50,089 bases of DNA from Symsagittifera roscoffensis (lineage: Eukaryota > Xenacoelomorpha > Acoela > Convolutidae), in assembly GCF_963678635.1 (NCBI RefSeq), contig NW_026971307.1:1-50089 (forward strand). Direction: 5' to 3'. The first letter of the stretch is position 1. Each line of letters starts with the position of its first letter. The notes beneath the pieces were generated by a model. That model was not told the DNA's origin and searched no databases. It worked only from the letters and a program-made list of their open reading frames with translations. Both the position numbers and the translations under genes were made by a program. Positions 32,240 to 42,960 of the stretch are shown piece after piece.

Positions 32240-32838
32240 ATCTGAGAAGTCTTGTACGTTTTGACTATCGAACTGAACTCTCGACAGCCATTATCTCTTC
32301 CAACTATAGTATAGTCTGTATTTCGGACACTTTCCAATCGAATCATTTGAACTACTGCTAAATACAGATCAGATAGAGGAGCGAATAACGATACAAACCG
32401 ACAGGGAGGCTCTCTCATTGCAGTAAAACATATATGCCTCACAAAAAAACTATCATTAAATTTACCCGAAATTTGTGTCTCATGCAAAGTCGATATCTCT
32501 GGCAAGGAAATCATCTTCGACAATCCCTTCAAATTGAGTCTATATAGGTACTCGGGTAAAGACTTTAGCAGTATACTGGAATCCTTTCCCAATTCGTTGC
32601 TCCTTATCATCTGAGGTGACATCAAATTTCCGAAAATAAACAGGGAAACCCTGCGAGTACAATTGGGAGGAACACGTAGTTGTCGAGGCTATCGATGAAA
32701 CACTTTTCAGTTAAACGGGTAATTTCTTGACCAGTGAAAAGAACTTGTTAAACGTGGTCATTCAAAAAAAAATTGCAATGTATATGCGCTGAAGTTTGAA
32801 TTTTTTTGATAAACAGTGTGGCTGCTCGGACCATCGAT

Positions 32839-32870
32839 CTATCAGTCATATCTACAGATATGACTGATAG
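32839..32870. repeat. 15-bp perfect inverted repeat with 2-nt loop
   Basis: CTATCAGTCATATCT (32839-32853), AC, AGATATGACTGATAG (32856-32870). It lies right after the LINE-2 SDH endonuclease motif. Probably a local fold-back artefact of decay, but it is perfect. Confidence 0.85.
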
Positions 32871-33116
32871 TAATGATGGAAAGCCGCTTTCGACAGAACC
32901 AATTTTGTAATGATGGAAAGAGTTTAATCCAACCTGCTAAGCAAACATAGTGCAAATGTGCCAGGAGTTATTACTATTTCTAAAGTATAATTTAAATCCA
33001 TGTTCCCAGAAAAACTTCACATCGACAACAGTTACTACCATAGATAACTCGAAGCACATCAAACTTCAGGAAAAAACAAAAACACAAAAGCAGTCACTCA
33101 GCGCCAAGCCGACAAA

Positions 33117-34370
33117 TTACTAGGAAACATAGCCATCCAGTCGAGTAAAACTGATCGCCTGAACTATCTTCAAACGCTGTTGAGCACCGAAAGCACAGAC
33201 CTAAAACACAAAGTCTTGAAAATTCTCAAAAAATCTGCGTCATTGCCAAGAGTAATGACCAACGGCACCATCACTGCTTTTAGCTTTGAGGATAAAATTA
33301 ATTAAGGATAAGTTTTTTCAATCATTGATCTCAACCAAACTGAAGTTTAACCTTGATGACGTCAAAGGACGAAATCCACAAATCACGGACTTCAATATTA
33401 CTATGTCTATCATCAAGGAAATTTTGATGACCCTGCCGTGACAAAGTTTCGAGGACCTATTGGTCTGCCACCATTATTCTTTCAGAAGCTCAAAACATGG
33501 CAAATGCTCTTCACGTCATCCTGAAGAATACCAACACCTGAGAAAAACATCGAGTTGCTGGAAAACAGGAGCCATTTCACCACTATTTGAGAAAACTGAC
33601 CGGCCGAAAATCAAAAACTGGCGTCATATATCACTGTTGAAGATATATTGCAAACTAATGGAAAAAAAACATTTGTATTTAAGTACTCATACTTTGAAAA
33701 CTTACTAATGAAGCATCAACATGGATTCTTCAAATGCAGATCATTACTAGGAAACATAGCCATCCAGTCGAGTAAAACTGATCGCCTGAACTATCTTCAA
33801 ACGCTGTTGAGCACCGAAAGCACAGACCTAAAACACAAAGTCTTGAAAATTCTCAAAAAATCTGTGTCACTGCCAAGAGTAATGACCAACGGCACCATCA
33901 CTGCTTTTAGCTTTGAGGATAAAATTAATTAAGGATAAGTTTTTTCAATCATTGATCTCAAACAAACTGCAGTTTAATCTCGATGACGTCAAAGGACGAA
34001 ATCCACAAATCACGGACTTCAATATTACTATGTCTATCATCAAGGAAATTTTGATGACCCTGCCGTGACAAAGTTTCGAGGACCTTTTGGTCTGCCACCA
34101 TTATTCTTTCAGAAGCTCAAAACATGGCAAATGCTCTTCACGTCATCCTGAAGAATACCAAAACCTGAGAAAAACATCGAGTTGCTGGAAAACAGGAGCC
34201 ATTTCACCACTATTTGAGAAAACTGACCGGCCGAAAATCAAAAACTGGCGTCATATATCACTGTTGAACATATATTGCAAACTAATGGAAAAAAAACATA
34301 TGTATTTAAGTACTCATACTTTGAAAACTTGCTAATGAAGCATCAACATGGATTCTTCAAATGCAGATCA
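33117..34370. repeat. 627-bp tandem duplication inside LINE-2
   Basis: TTACTAGGAAACATAGCC starts at 33117 and 33744, exactly 627 bp apart. The second copy ends at CAGATCATTA near 34370, where it departs from the first-copy junction. The copies differ at only scattered positions and share stop codons, so the duplication happened after LINE-2 had begun to decay. Confidence 0.92.
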
Positions 34371-35550
34371 TTAGTGACAGATATGATCTAGATTTTGAGT
34401 AAAATCTACAAAGCCTCAGACAAAAACTTAAAGGTTGATATGAGGCATTTTAAATCAATTTAAAAAAAAGAATTTGGAATTTCATTTGGAACTGCTCAGG
34501 GACCAAAAATTGGTGATGGAGACTGCCTTTTAGAAATCCTGTGCAACTACCTTGAAGGTCGTATGAAGTATGTGAAAATCGACAATACGGCATCGTCTAC
34601 ACTAAACGAAACATTTGGTGTGTCAAAGGGATCCCTCTTGGGCCTGTTACTTTTCTTTACATTTGTTAACAATCTCCCAAACGATTGAGACTCTCTGATC
34701 CATATATATGCGTACGACCGTAAACTGAAAGTACAACAAGAAATAAAATGAATAGATGGATGGGTGACGGAAAACAAGATGGCCCTAGGTCTCGATAAGT
34801 GTGAAAAATTGGTTTTCAGGGGCAAGCTCAGAATCTGCACCCGACTGGCTCAATTTTGGTATCAGATGATGAAGCGGATTATTAATCGATTCGAAATTAT
34901 CTGAGACCAAACACTTGGACACGAGGCTACCTGAAGAAAATGAAGTATTTCACCTGATCAGGCTCAACATTGCATACAAGACAGCACCGCTGATTAAACT
35001 AGGCCTTTGCAACTCCTTAATATGCCGATCATCCTGCATCGATCTGAGGAGACACAATCGTACTAACCTGGAGCGCTTTCAGAATAAAGCCCTAAAATGG
35101 ATTACAGCTTGCTCACAAAATGATTACTTCAATCAGTTACAATCTCTACACGTATTGACGCTTCCTTTGTTTTCAGAATTCACAGTTTTTCTGCTTCTCA
35201 CAAGTCTAGATCTCAAAAGAGATGAGCTCCCATGTCTATTGCTGACATGCAATCGAGTCTGAGAGCAAAAGGGATAAAACGGAGAGTGCACTAGAAAGAT
35301 TCACCTTGCGAACATGTCGAGTCGCAAACAGGATAGACAAACAGATCTACTTCATCAACAAAACTGGACTCAAAAATCGAATCTTAAAAGCGATGAGGAA
35401 ATATGTGGAGTAACATTATTCAGAACGCAACATCTGCTAATGGAAATTTGCGTGCGACTGCCAACGGTGGAGACTCAATTGAACAATATTCTAACGAAAC
35501 GAAAAGGGACCTTTTTCCTATCAGCTCAATGTTGTCGATCCTCATAACAA

Positions 35551-37579
35551 CAACAGCAATAACAACAACCACTTCGTAAAATGTTTACCTGGTATATCTT
35601 CAGATACATTAAATGATTCTGATTCCACCTGGAATCTTAGTAGACAGAAGATATTCAACTTTATATAAATAATGGCACTTCTGTATTTCTGAAATAAAAG
35701 CTTGTAAAAAGTTCAGTTTCATAGCGTTCGATATAAATAACAGTGCCACCATTTTTTCTCGGAATATGGTGGGGAAAACATGTAGTATACATAAACGTGC
35801 GTTTCATACTCTGAACTGTACTTTTATGCTTACCACAGGTCTTCGTGAAAAAAAATGAGAATTGCTTTAATTCCGGCTGGTGTGACGCAAGGTTGCTACT
35901 GCATTGGTTTTAAGGCTTAATGTAAATATTATGTACATAAGTAACTAGTCTGGTGCACAACGACAATGGATCCACGATATGATTTTAACTGGACTTATAA
36001 AGGTCTGAGCGTTCAGTCAGGGCTCTAACCGACAAACTAAAAAAATCTAAGTTTTTTTGCTGCCTTTTTGTAAGTTCTTTTGTTAAAGCATTCAATAGAA
36101 TTGAGCGTTTGCTAACAGAAAAGGGTTTTCACAAATTTTTGCAAAGTTGCTCAATTTTAACTACATTTTTTCCAAATAAATTATTTTGTTTTTGAAATTG
36201 AAAAATTACGTCCTAAAGACTAATTATTTATGGCTTCTTTGTTTTGATAGCTATAACTAAAACAAAACCCAAGCATTGGTCGCGTTTTTTCCCATACACA
36301 GAGAAGCAGTTAGGAAAAGCTGTTTTGTAGTTTAATTCAGGGTCAGATATAGAGGCGGCCGAAATCATAAGGTATAGAGGCGGTTGATCTGTGTTATTCT
36401 TCAAAACACTGAAAACACAGAAAACACATTTGTTGAAGTCTTTCATCAATAGCAATCTGGACTTTACCCCCCCCCCCCCCAAAACATCCCGTCAAAAATA
36501 TTTCCCGTCAAAACTTACAGCTAATAAAATAACCAAATTAACGAAGTGGCCTCACAATTCATTTTCTAATATTCAATTTACAGAGCTGAAATGAACAATG
36601 GATGGTAACCCTTATAGATAGAAAATTCATTACCAGAATACATTCCAATAATAAACTCTGAAACATTGACCCTCGTGCCACTTAAATCATCCTTGTAATT
36701 TTGGTAGCTGCGAAAAAACTGATCAATACAACGATACAAGATTTGTTTTCGCGAATATTTCTGCGCTTTCGTTTCAACAATGTAATCGTTAGTTCTGCAA
36801 TGTCTTTTTCGTCCAAAAGTGAAATCAACAGGAACAGCAGGTCTCAGTGTGTGGGGGTGGCTCCGTCGTGATGCTTCCGGAAGCGTAGCGACTTGGTTCC
36901 AGGGGTGTTCTACTGACACCAGAGTGCCCAAAAGACAGAGAAGGAGGACGCACTCGGCAGGACATCCAGGGTCGAGGCGGTTAGTTCACGCCCATACATC
37001 ATGGGAATCGGCGAGGTTTTCATTAACTCGCCAGCAAAAAAGAGCTTCAGCTCAACAAAATAATTCCAGTCTGCAACGTGGGGAAATAATTGAAACGATC
37101 CATGCTTAGACAGGCCCAATCGTCTCTCACAGATTCTCTGCGAATCCCAGAAGCCTCAATTTTTAAACGTTGTTTTCGAACTAAAATTCTAATTCAAAAT
37201 TTAATTAATAAAACTTTATGAGGAAATGGGCAGAATGTTGCTCGTTAGAAAATAGTCTCTATTTAGAAGTTCGACTACTGTTTGGCAGTATTCTTAAATG
37301 GGATGTTTCTTAATTTCACAGGAAGCTAGAACGCATTACAGTATCTTCAACGCACTTGAAGTATATCGCGGTTCTTGCAACCCGAAAACCATCACTATTA
37401 AAAAAAACCACCTTAGCTAGTGATAGTAAAATTCAAATCTTACGCTCTGTTTAAACACGATTTGAGAAGAAGGACATCGCAGGTCGCCAGCTTGAAACAG
37501 TAAGTGAATTAGATGAATTCAATTACTATAGCTAAAACTTAAAGACGTATGCCCAAATTTTGTAAAGTCTTGCAAAACA
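35551..37579. other. Mostly gene-free; one unexplained minus-strand open frame
   Basis: Contains a CAA-type simple stretch (35546-35575), a C14 run (36467-36480) and A+T-rich sequence. The minus-strand frame 36931-36578 (about 117 codons; FGRKRHCRTNDYIVETKAQK, then YRCIDQFFRSYQNYKDD) has non-repetitive composition and could be an exon, but I recognise no family. A second open frame, 37119-36910, overlaps a dispersed repeat. Confidence 0.35.
37003..37130. repeat. Dispersed repeat, copy also at 47721-47840
   Basis: Shared landmarks in order: AGCAAAAAAGAGCTT, ATCAAAATAA/AACAAAATAA, TGTGGGGAAATAA, GATCCATGCTTAGACAGGC / GATTATGCTTATACAGGC. Diverged; function unknown. Confidence 0.65.
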
Positions 37580-37587
37580 AATATTGA

Positions 37588-38015
37588 CAGGGGCGGATTT
37601 AGTGGGTAGAGGGAGGGGGGGGGGGGGGTTTGAGGCGCGGTTGCTTTTTTTCAGGGATTTGACCGTCTCACCAACCAAAGGGTTCCCCTATGGTATTATT
37701 TTATGAATTCCAGTTTTGGTCGATCAACCCTGAAATTTTATTACAATTTACTGTAATTTTGAATAAGCGCGCTCTGAAAAAACGCAATTTTTTGCTCAAA
37801 ATTTTCCATTAAGTGCCCGCCTAAAAACGGCATTTTTAACCTGATCATTTAAAACAAATTGGCGGCCCAAAATTTTTAAAATCAAACAATGGTCTTTGTC
37901 TGTGTAGTGTTCTGGGAGCGCTCGGAAAATCAATATGGTCTACCCTAAATAAAAGTTTTTGACAATTTTCTAAAAATCCGTTTCCTCACTCGAAAAAATT
38001 CTAGACCCACCCCTG
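37588..38015. mobile_element. hAT-type MITE, 428 bp
   Basis: The left end CAGGGGCGGATTTAG and the right end (reverse complement CAGGGGTGGGTCTAG) match at 12 of 15 positions. 8-bp flanks AATATTGA (37580-37587) and AATAATGA (38016-38023) match at 7 of 8. CAGGGG-type ends with 8-bp duplications are the hallmark of hAT elements. No transposase; a G14 run lies at 37615-37628. Confidence 0.78.
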
Positions 38016-38245
38016 AATAATGATATTGTTTTTGTTTACCAGAAAGTCTCTTAAAGATGCCGACTAAACATTTTTGTTGATTAACTGTTTACTTGAACTT
38101 GAAAAGAATATTCAAAATCATGCTAAAAGCCAATAACCATGAAAGCAAAAGTTGAGGCATTACCTAATTTTTATAGTTTTGAGGATTTGTTGAGCAACAA
38201 ATTTTGCAAAGTTTCAGGGTTTGGTCAGGTCAAAACTGATGCGTC

Positions 38246-38355
38246 TAGTTAGATAAATTATTTGGAAGTTTTAATTTTGATTAATTTGTCTTTTAGACGC
38301 GCGTCTAAAAGACAAATTAATCAAAATTAAAACTTCCAAATAATTTATCTAACTA
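38246..38355. repeat. Perfect 110-bp palindrome (55-bp arms, no loop)
   Basis: The centre is ACGC/GCGT between 38300 and 38301. The left arm begins TAGTTAGATAAATTATTTGG and the right arm is its exact reverse complement to 38355. Pairing fails one base outside the arms, with a further partial match at 38243-38244 / 38357-38358. Confidence 0.95.
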
Positions 38356-38498
38356 CACATCACTCCGGGTTGCTGAAAGATAGAAATCGGTTGTTTCATA
38401 CTGAAACTCATCTGCTCTGAAGATCAACGAATTCATGAAATGGCTCATCAAATTGTCACACTGTGTTGCTCAAAGCTGTTTTTTATCTATTTACATAT

Positions 38499-38726
38499 TA
38501 ATCGAATGTTTTTTCGTAGTCATAAGGCGCAATGGTGAAGAATCTTATATATTACATGAATGACATGTTTTCAGCATAAGGCTTAATGTTTAAGGGTCAA
38601 TCTATCGTTTAAAAAATAGTTGATAAGAACGTCTAAGAAAAGTTCACAGGACCATCGCAATTTCTGAAATCTGGAATATTCTAGAATTCTTTTCGAAAAA
38701 AGTGATAGAGTGTAAACAAAATGAAC
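38499..38726. repeat. Head segment of a dispersed repeat (second copy 42556-42800)
   Basis: Both copies start TTAATCGAATG, then TTTTTCGTAGTCATAAGGCG, then CAATGG, and share GGAATATTCTAGAAT further on. In each case the head leads into CTAGAC(A/G)GTA, TTGCCCACT and then the ~80-bp satellite unit. Confidence 0.78.
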
Positions 38727-39033
38727 TTCAACGTTAAGACTAGACAGTATCTGCCCACTTTTTCTCAAACATTTTTGCGTTCACAGATTCATTCCAGACT
38801 AAAACAAATAAACTAAGCAGCATCCTCCATGCTTAGAGAAACTAATTTTTTTAAAATTAAGATTCGGTCTATGAATAAAGTTCAACGTTAAGACTAGACA
38901 GTATCTGCCCACTTTTTCTCAAACATTTTTGCGTTCACAGATTCATTCCAGACTAAAACAAATAAACTAAGCAGCATCCTCCATGCTTAGAGAAACTAAT
39001 TTTTTTAAAATTAAGATTCGGTCTATGAATAAA
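38727..39033. repeat. Perfect tandem duplication, 154-bp period
   Basis: TTCAACGTTAAGACTAGACA starts at 38727 and 38881, and I found no mismatch between the two copies over about 153 bp. The surrounding repeats are heavily diverged, so this duplication is very recent, or is an assembly or gene-conversion product. Confidence 0.95.
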
Positions 39034-41460
39034 TTTCAAATCTTTCAAAGTTTCATAGCTTGAATGGCTTGGCTAGAAAAACTTGAACTTTTCACGAACC
39101 GATTCGGTCTATGGAAAAACTTGATTTGTTTCACGTATTGAATAGCTGGCTTAAGTAATTCTCAAACGTTTCATGAACCGATTCGGCCTATGAAATAACC
39201 TGAAATATTTCAAAGTTCAATATCTTGGATAGCTTGCTTCAAAAACAAAGATTTTTTTGCGGACCGTGTCGCTCTATGAAGTAACTTGCTGAGAATGCTC
39301 GAAACCTTTGCGAACCGAGTCAGTCTATGAAACAATTTGAAATATTTTATAGCTTGAATAGCTCTCTGACGAAAACCTCAAACGTTTCATGGACCAATTC
39401 AAAATTTCATCTCTTGAATGGCTTCAAATTAAAATTTTACATTTTGCCATCCGTTTAACTTCTTGAAATGAATTGGAAAGTATCAAAGTTTCATAGCTTA
39501 GAAAACTTACTTTTTTTTGCAAAGCGATTAGCGCTTTGAAATAACTTGGAATATCTCAATGTTTCATAGCTTAAATAGCTTGCTTATAAAATCTAAAACT
39601 TGGTCTATGGAATAACTCGAATTATTTCATAGCTTGAATAGATCCCTGAAGACATCTCTTGAAATAACAATTTGAAATAATTTGGGTTATTATAGCTTGA
39701 ATAGCTTGCTTGGAAAAACTCAATTTTTTGCGAGTTGCTTCAGGTTTTCGCGAACCATTTTGGTCTTAACGAACTCCAATTTCCTCAGTTTTGAAACTTG
39801 AATTGCTCGCGTAAGAAAATTTTTTTTCGAACCAGTTTAGTCTTTAAAACAACTTGAATTGTATCGAATTTTCATTGCTTGAATGGCTTCCTAGCAATTT
39901 TTTTTTCACTTTTTGCCATTTAATCCTTTCCTCCGATAACTTGAAAAAAAAAACTAAGTTTGTTAGTTTACTTGGAAAAACTATTTTTTGCAAAGTGAGC
40001 CCTATGAAATAAGTTGAAATATCTTGAATAGTTTGCTTCAAAAAGGCTGAGCTCATTCGGTCTATAAACAACTTAGTTTTTGCTGTTTTCTATTTTGATT
40101 TGCCTGCTTAAGAAAAGTATTTGAAATTTTGGCGAACCGATTCGGTCTATGAAATATTCAAAATAATATCAATTTTTCATCGCTTGAATTGAATGGCTTC
40201 AATAGAATATAATTTTTTTGCCATTCGATTCCCCTCCTGAGGTAACTTGAAATATATCGAAGCTTCATAGCTTATATATAGAATTTTATTTTTTTTGCGA
40301 ACCAATTTGGATCAAGAAACTACTTATATTTTTTCAGATTTATATATTTTGAACAGCTTGTTGCAGGAAAAAATTTTTTTTTCAAATTTTGTCGGCTCTT
40401 TGAAATAATTTGAAGTAATTTCAGTTTTCATCGCGTGAATGGTTTGAATCGAAATTTTTTTTTCGGTATCTCATTTGCTTTGTTTGAAGTTTGTTAGCAT
40501 AAAAAGCTTGCAACGAAAAGTTTGAACTTTTGTCATCTACTTCTCTTTCTTAAGTATCATGAAATTTTTTCAATTTGTTAGCTTGACTAGCTTGCCTAAA
40601 AAACTTGAATTTTTGGCAAAACGATTCGGTTTAAGCAGCAATTTGAGTTATATCGAAGTTTCATTTTTTAAACAATTTACTGAAGAGGAACTTGATTTTT
40701 TGCGGACCGATTCGCTCTTTGAAATAACTTGAAAGAGTTTCAACTGTTCAGCGTTTGAATGGTTGTTTCACTCGAACGCTTTCATTCTTGCCTTCCGACC
40801 CGCTTCGGCTCAAAGTTTTATAGCTAGAATAGCTTACTGAGAATACATAAAATTTTCGCGAACCAATTTGATCTGATATTGCGGTGGTATATGAACCAGC
40901 AAAAGTATAAACCAGCCGAAGTATCGATCAGCCGAAATTACGTGAGAATTTTATAATAGTTATGTAACAATTATGTAACAATTACGAAATTCATGCAACT
41001 TTCATTGATGTGACTTATTTTTTCAGCTGGCTTAATTATTCCGCGCATTATTGATTGGTTTGTGCTTCAGCTGGTTTACTTACTCTCGAAATAACGTAAA
41101 GTTTTTCATATTTTTATCTCTTGAATAGCTTGCTAAGAAAAACTAACTTTCTTTTCGCGGAATGAGTTGCTCGATAAAATAGACTGAAATATTTCAAATT
41201 TTCATAGCTTGAGTAGCTTGCTTAGAAAAAGTTTCAATTTTTGAGAAACGATTCGATTTATGAATTAGTTTTAGATCATTCAAGTTTCACCGCTTCAAAA
41301 CAAAAGAGTTCAATTTTTCGCTTTTGTTTTTCACCGCTTCAAAACAAAAGAGTACAATTTTTCGCTATCTGATTCGATTCTTGAAATAATTTCACTTTTT
41401 CAAAGGGCGAAAGTTTCATTAGCTTGCGTAAAAAATTTAATCTTTTCGCGAACCTTCGAG
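38860..41460. repeat. Degenerate ~80-85-bp satellite
   Basis: About 30 diverged units marked by CGATTCGGTCTATGAAATA, TTTCATAGCTTGAATAGC, TTGCTTAGAAAAACTTGAA and TTTTTTGCGAACC. Clear starts lie at about 39015, 39098 and 39178. It is interrupted by a palindromic insertion at 40893-41078. A local 44-bp duplication (TTTCACCGCTTCAAAACAAA) occurs at 41285 and 41329. Non-coding. Confidence 0.85.
40893..41078. mobile_element. Palindromic MITE-like insertion in the satellite
   Basis: TAAACCAGCCGAAG (40908-40921) and CTTCAGCTGGTTTA (41065-41078) are inverted with one mismatch. The left end has three 16-bp units of the (A)ACCAGC..AAGTAT type (40893-40940) and the right end carries CAGCTGGCTTAA and CAGCTGGTTTAC, so the subterminal repeats are also inverted. 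The sequence between is A+T-rich. No clear target duplication. Confidence 0.5.
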
Positions 41461-42090
41461 AAATTTCAAAAAAAACTCAAAACGATTTACAAAATGGTTT
41501 TACTTAAAATTATCAGATGTTTAATAACTTGACTAGCTGGATCAGAACAACAATGAGCTTTTTGCGAGCCGATTGATGATTATTGACGATGGGCTTGCTA
41601 GTGTATTTATTATAACCTCAGTTTTTCGTACAAATACTCAGCTCTATGAAGTGTTAAATCTAGATAGAGTTTCAGCTTTTAAGGCATAAAATTTCGGTTG
41701 ATTATCCCATAGTGACTAAATAAAAGCGCAAAATAAATTCATTATGTCTGTTTACTATAGCCTTCATCATCAAAACTTAAAACTTTCACATCAACTTGAG
41801 AATCAAAATCAAATTTGGTCTGCTTTGTTTTTTCTGGAAGTTTTTTTTTCGTTAAAGTTTCAATGTACGACATGATTTTTCAACAATTAGCGCATGTGCT
41901 TTTTTCAGTTAACTGTGATCTTTTGTGTCAATAACTGATACTGTTTACCCTTGCGATTAGCAAGGGTTTTGCAACCGGGTTACTACACTTTTTTCCCGTT
42001 AACAGATTGGTTCACAAAAATTTGCAAGTGAAAAAAATACGCGTTTTTCAGCTTGCTTCATATTAAATTTATATTTATTCAACTATCCAG
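41461..42090. other. Gene-free A+T-rich stretch
   Basis: Residual satellite-like words at the left, then nothing I can assign. Confidence 0.4.
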
Positions 42091-42160
42091 CGAATCTGGC
42101 GTAGAGGTAATAACACACCGGCTTAAGTCGACATAGGCTTGTAGTTCGAATCAATTTTGA
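42091..42160 (+). other. tRNA-like sequence (tRNA pseudogene or SINE head)
   Basis: A box A match TGGCGTAGAGG (42097-42107) and a box B match GTTCGAATC (42144-42152) are spaced as in a tRNA promoter. The T-stem and acceptor stem do not pair well, so it is not a functional tRNA. It may be the 5' part of a tRNA-derived SINE. Confidence 0.4.
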
Positions 42161-42555
42161 AACTTAGCGTCTGTATAGTTTTGTCTGATTATCAATCGGT
42201 CTGTTTATGTTTGTCTGAAAATCACTTCTAACCCAGAATTGGTGAGGTAATTCTTGAAAAAGGTTTTGATCTTGTTTAGTTCTTCAAATTTTTTTTAAAA
42301 ATTTTGTCGAATTTTTTTTTTGATTTTTACGGACGTTTTTTTCTAAATAAATTTTGTTTTTCTTTCAACTCAGACGTTTAATCACCGTAGTGTATAGTTA
42401 TGAACCATCTTATTTTTCTAATCTAGCTCACAAACAAAAGTGTTCATTAAAAGAGTTCACTTATTTCGTGGCACTTTTGCTATAACCACTATCTGTAGCA
42501 GTGGAAGCTGTAGCACTGTAGCAACTGTTCGCTGCTTTAATTGTAGATAGTCTAA

Positions 42556-42960
42556 ATATTAATCGAATGACATCATTTTTCGTAGTCATAAGGCGCAATG
42601 GTTAAGAAATATCACCAAGCACAACGTTTAAGAAGGCCTAGATCAAAAAGTTTAAGAATCATTTAGAGCAACCATCAAATATTCGAAAGTTTGGAATATT
42701 CTAGAATCTTTTTTATGAAAAAAGTCCGAAACTCTATAATTACGATGAACTCGATTCAGCTGCAAGGCTAGACGGTACTTGCCCACTCTTTATCCAAAAT
42801 TTTGCTTTAATGGATTTGTTTCAGAATGAAACGAATCAACTAAAACCAGCAAGCTTAGAAAACTAACTTTAAGCAAACAGATTCGCGGTACATGAATAAA
42901 TTTGAAATACTTAAAAGTTCCAGACTTGGAATAGCTTGCTTAGAAAAACCGAGTTTTTAT
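42556..42960. repeat. Second copy of the dispersed head plus one satellite unit
   Basis: Collinear with 38499-38880 (TCGTAGTCATAAGGCGCAAT, GGAATATTCTAGAAT, GCTAGACGGTA, TTGCCCACT) and ending in a single ~80-bp unit (GGAATAGCTTGCTTAGAAAA). It shows the element before array expansion. Confidence 0.78.

Larger units (their letters stand above)
32240..35550 (+). mobile_element. LINE-2: degenerate non-LTR retrotransposon related to LINE-1
   Basis: Endonuclease, RT and Cys-tail text occur in order on the plus strand through many stops. The outer limits are set by recognisable coding; I could not see target duplications. An AATAAA lies near 35690. Confidence 0.82.
32240..35550 (+). pseudogene. LINE-2 endonuclease / reverse transcriptase
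   Basis: Endonuclease: IISSNYSIVCISDTFQ (about 32290), GGSLIAVKH, SGDIKFP (about 32620) and SDHRSIS (about 32830). RT: KTGAISPLFEKTDRPKIK and WRHISLL (twice, because of the 627-bp duplication), HQHGFFKCRS, FGVSKGSLLGLLLFFTFVNNLPND. The catalytic block reads YAYDRKL, with Tyr at 34713-34715 in place of the first Asp. C-terminal: TNLERFQNKALKWI, then RTCRVANRIDKQIYFINKTG, and a WKFACDCQR-type Cys tail near 35440 matching LINE-1. Stops and frameshifts throughout make it non-functional. Confidence 0.85.

Noticed and set aside
32236-32625. Minus-strand 129-codon open frame
   Set aside because: The plus strand reads LINE-2 endonuclease motifs (GGSLIAVKH, SGDIKFP), so this is its shadow.
36578-36931. 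Minus-strand 117-codon open frame as a gene
   Set aside because: The composition is gene-like, but there is no family match, no clear splice context and a dispersed repeat next to it. Left as a note in the gap entry.
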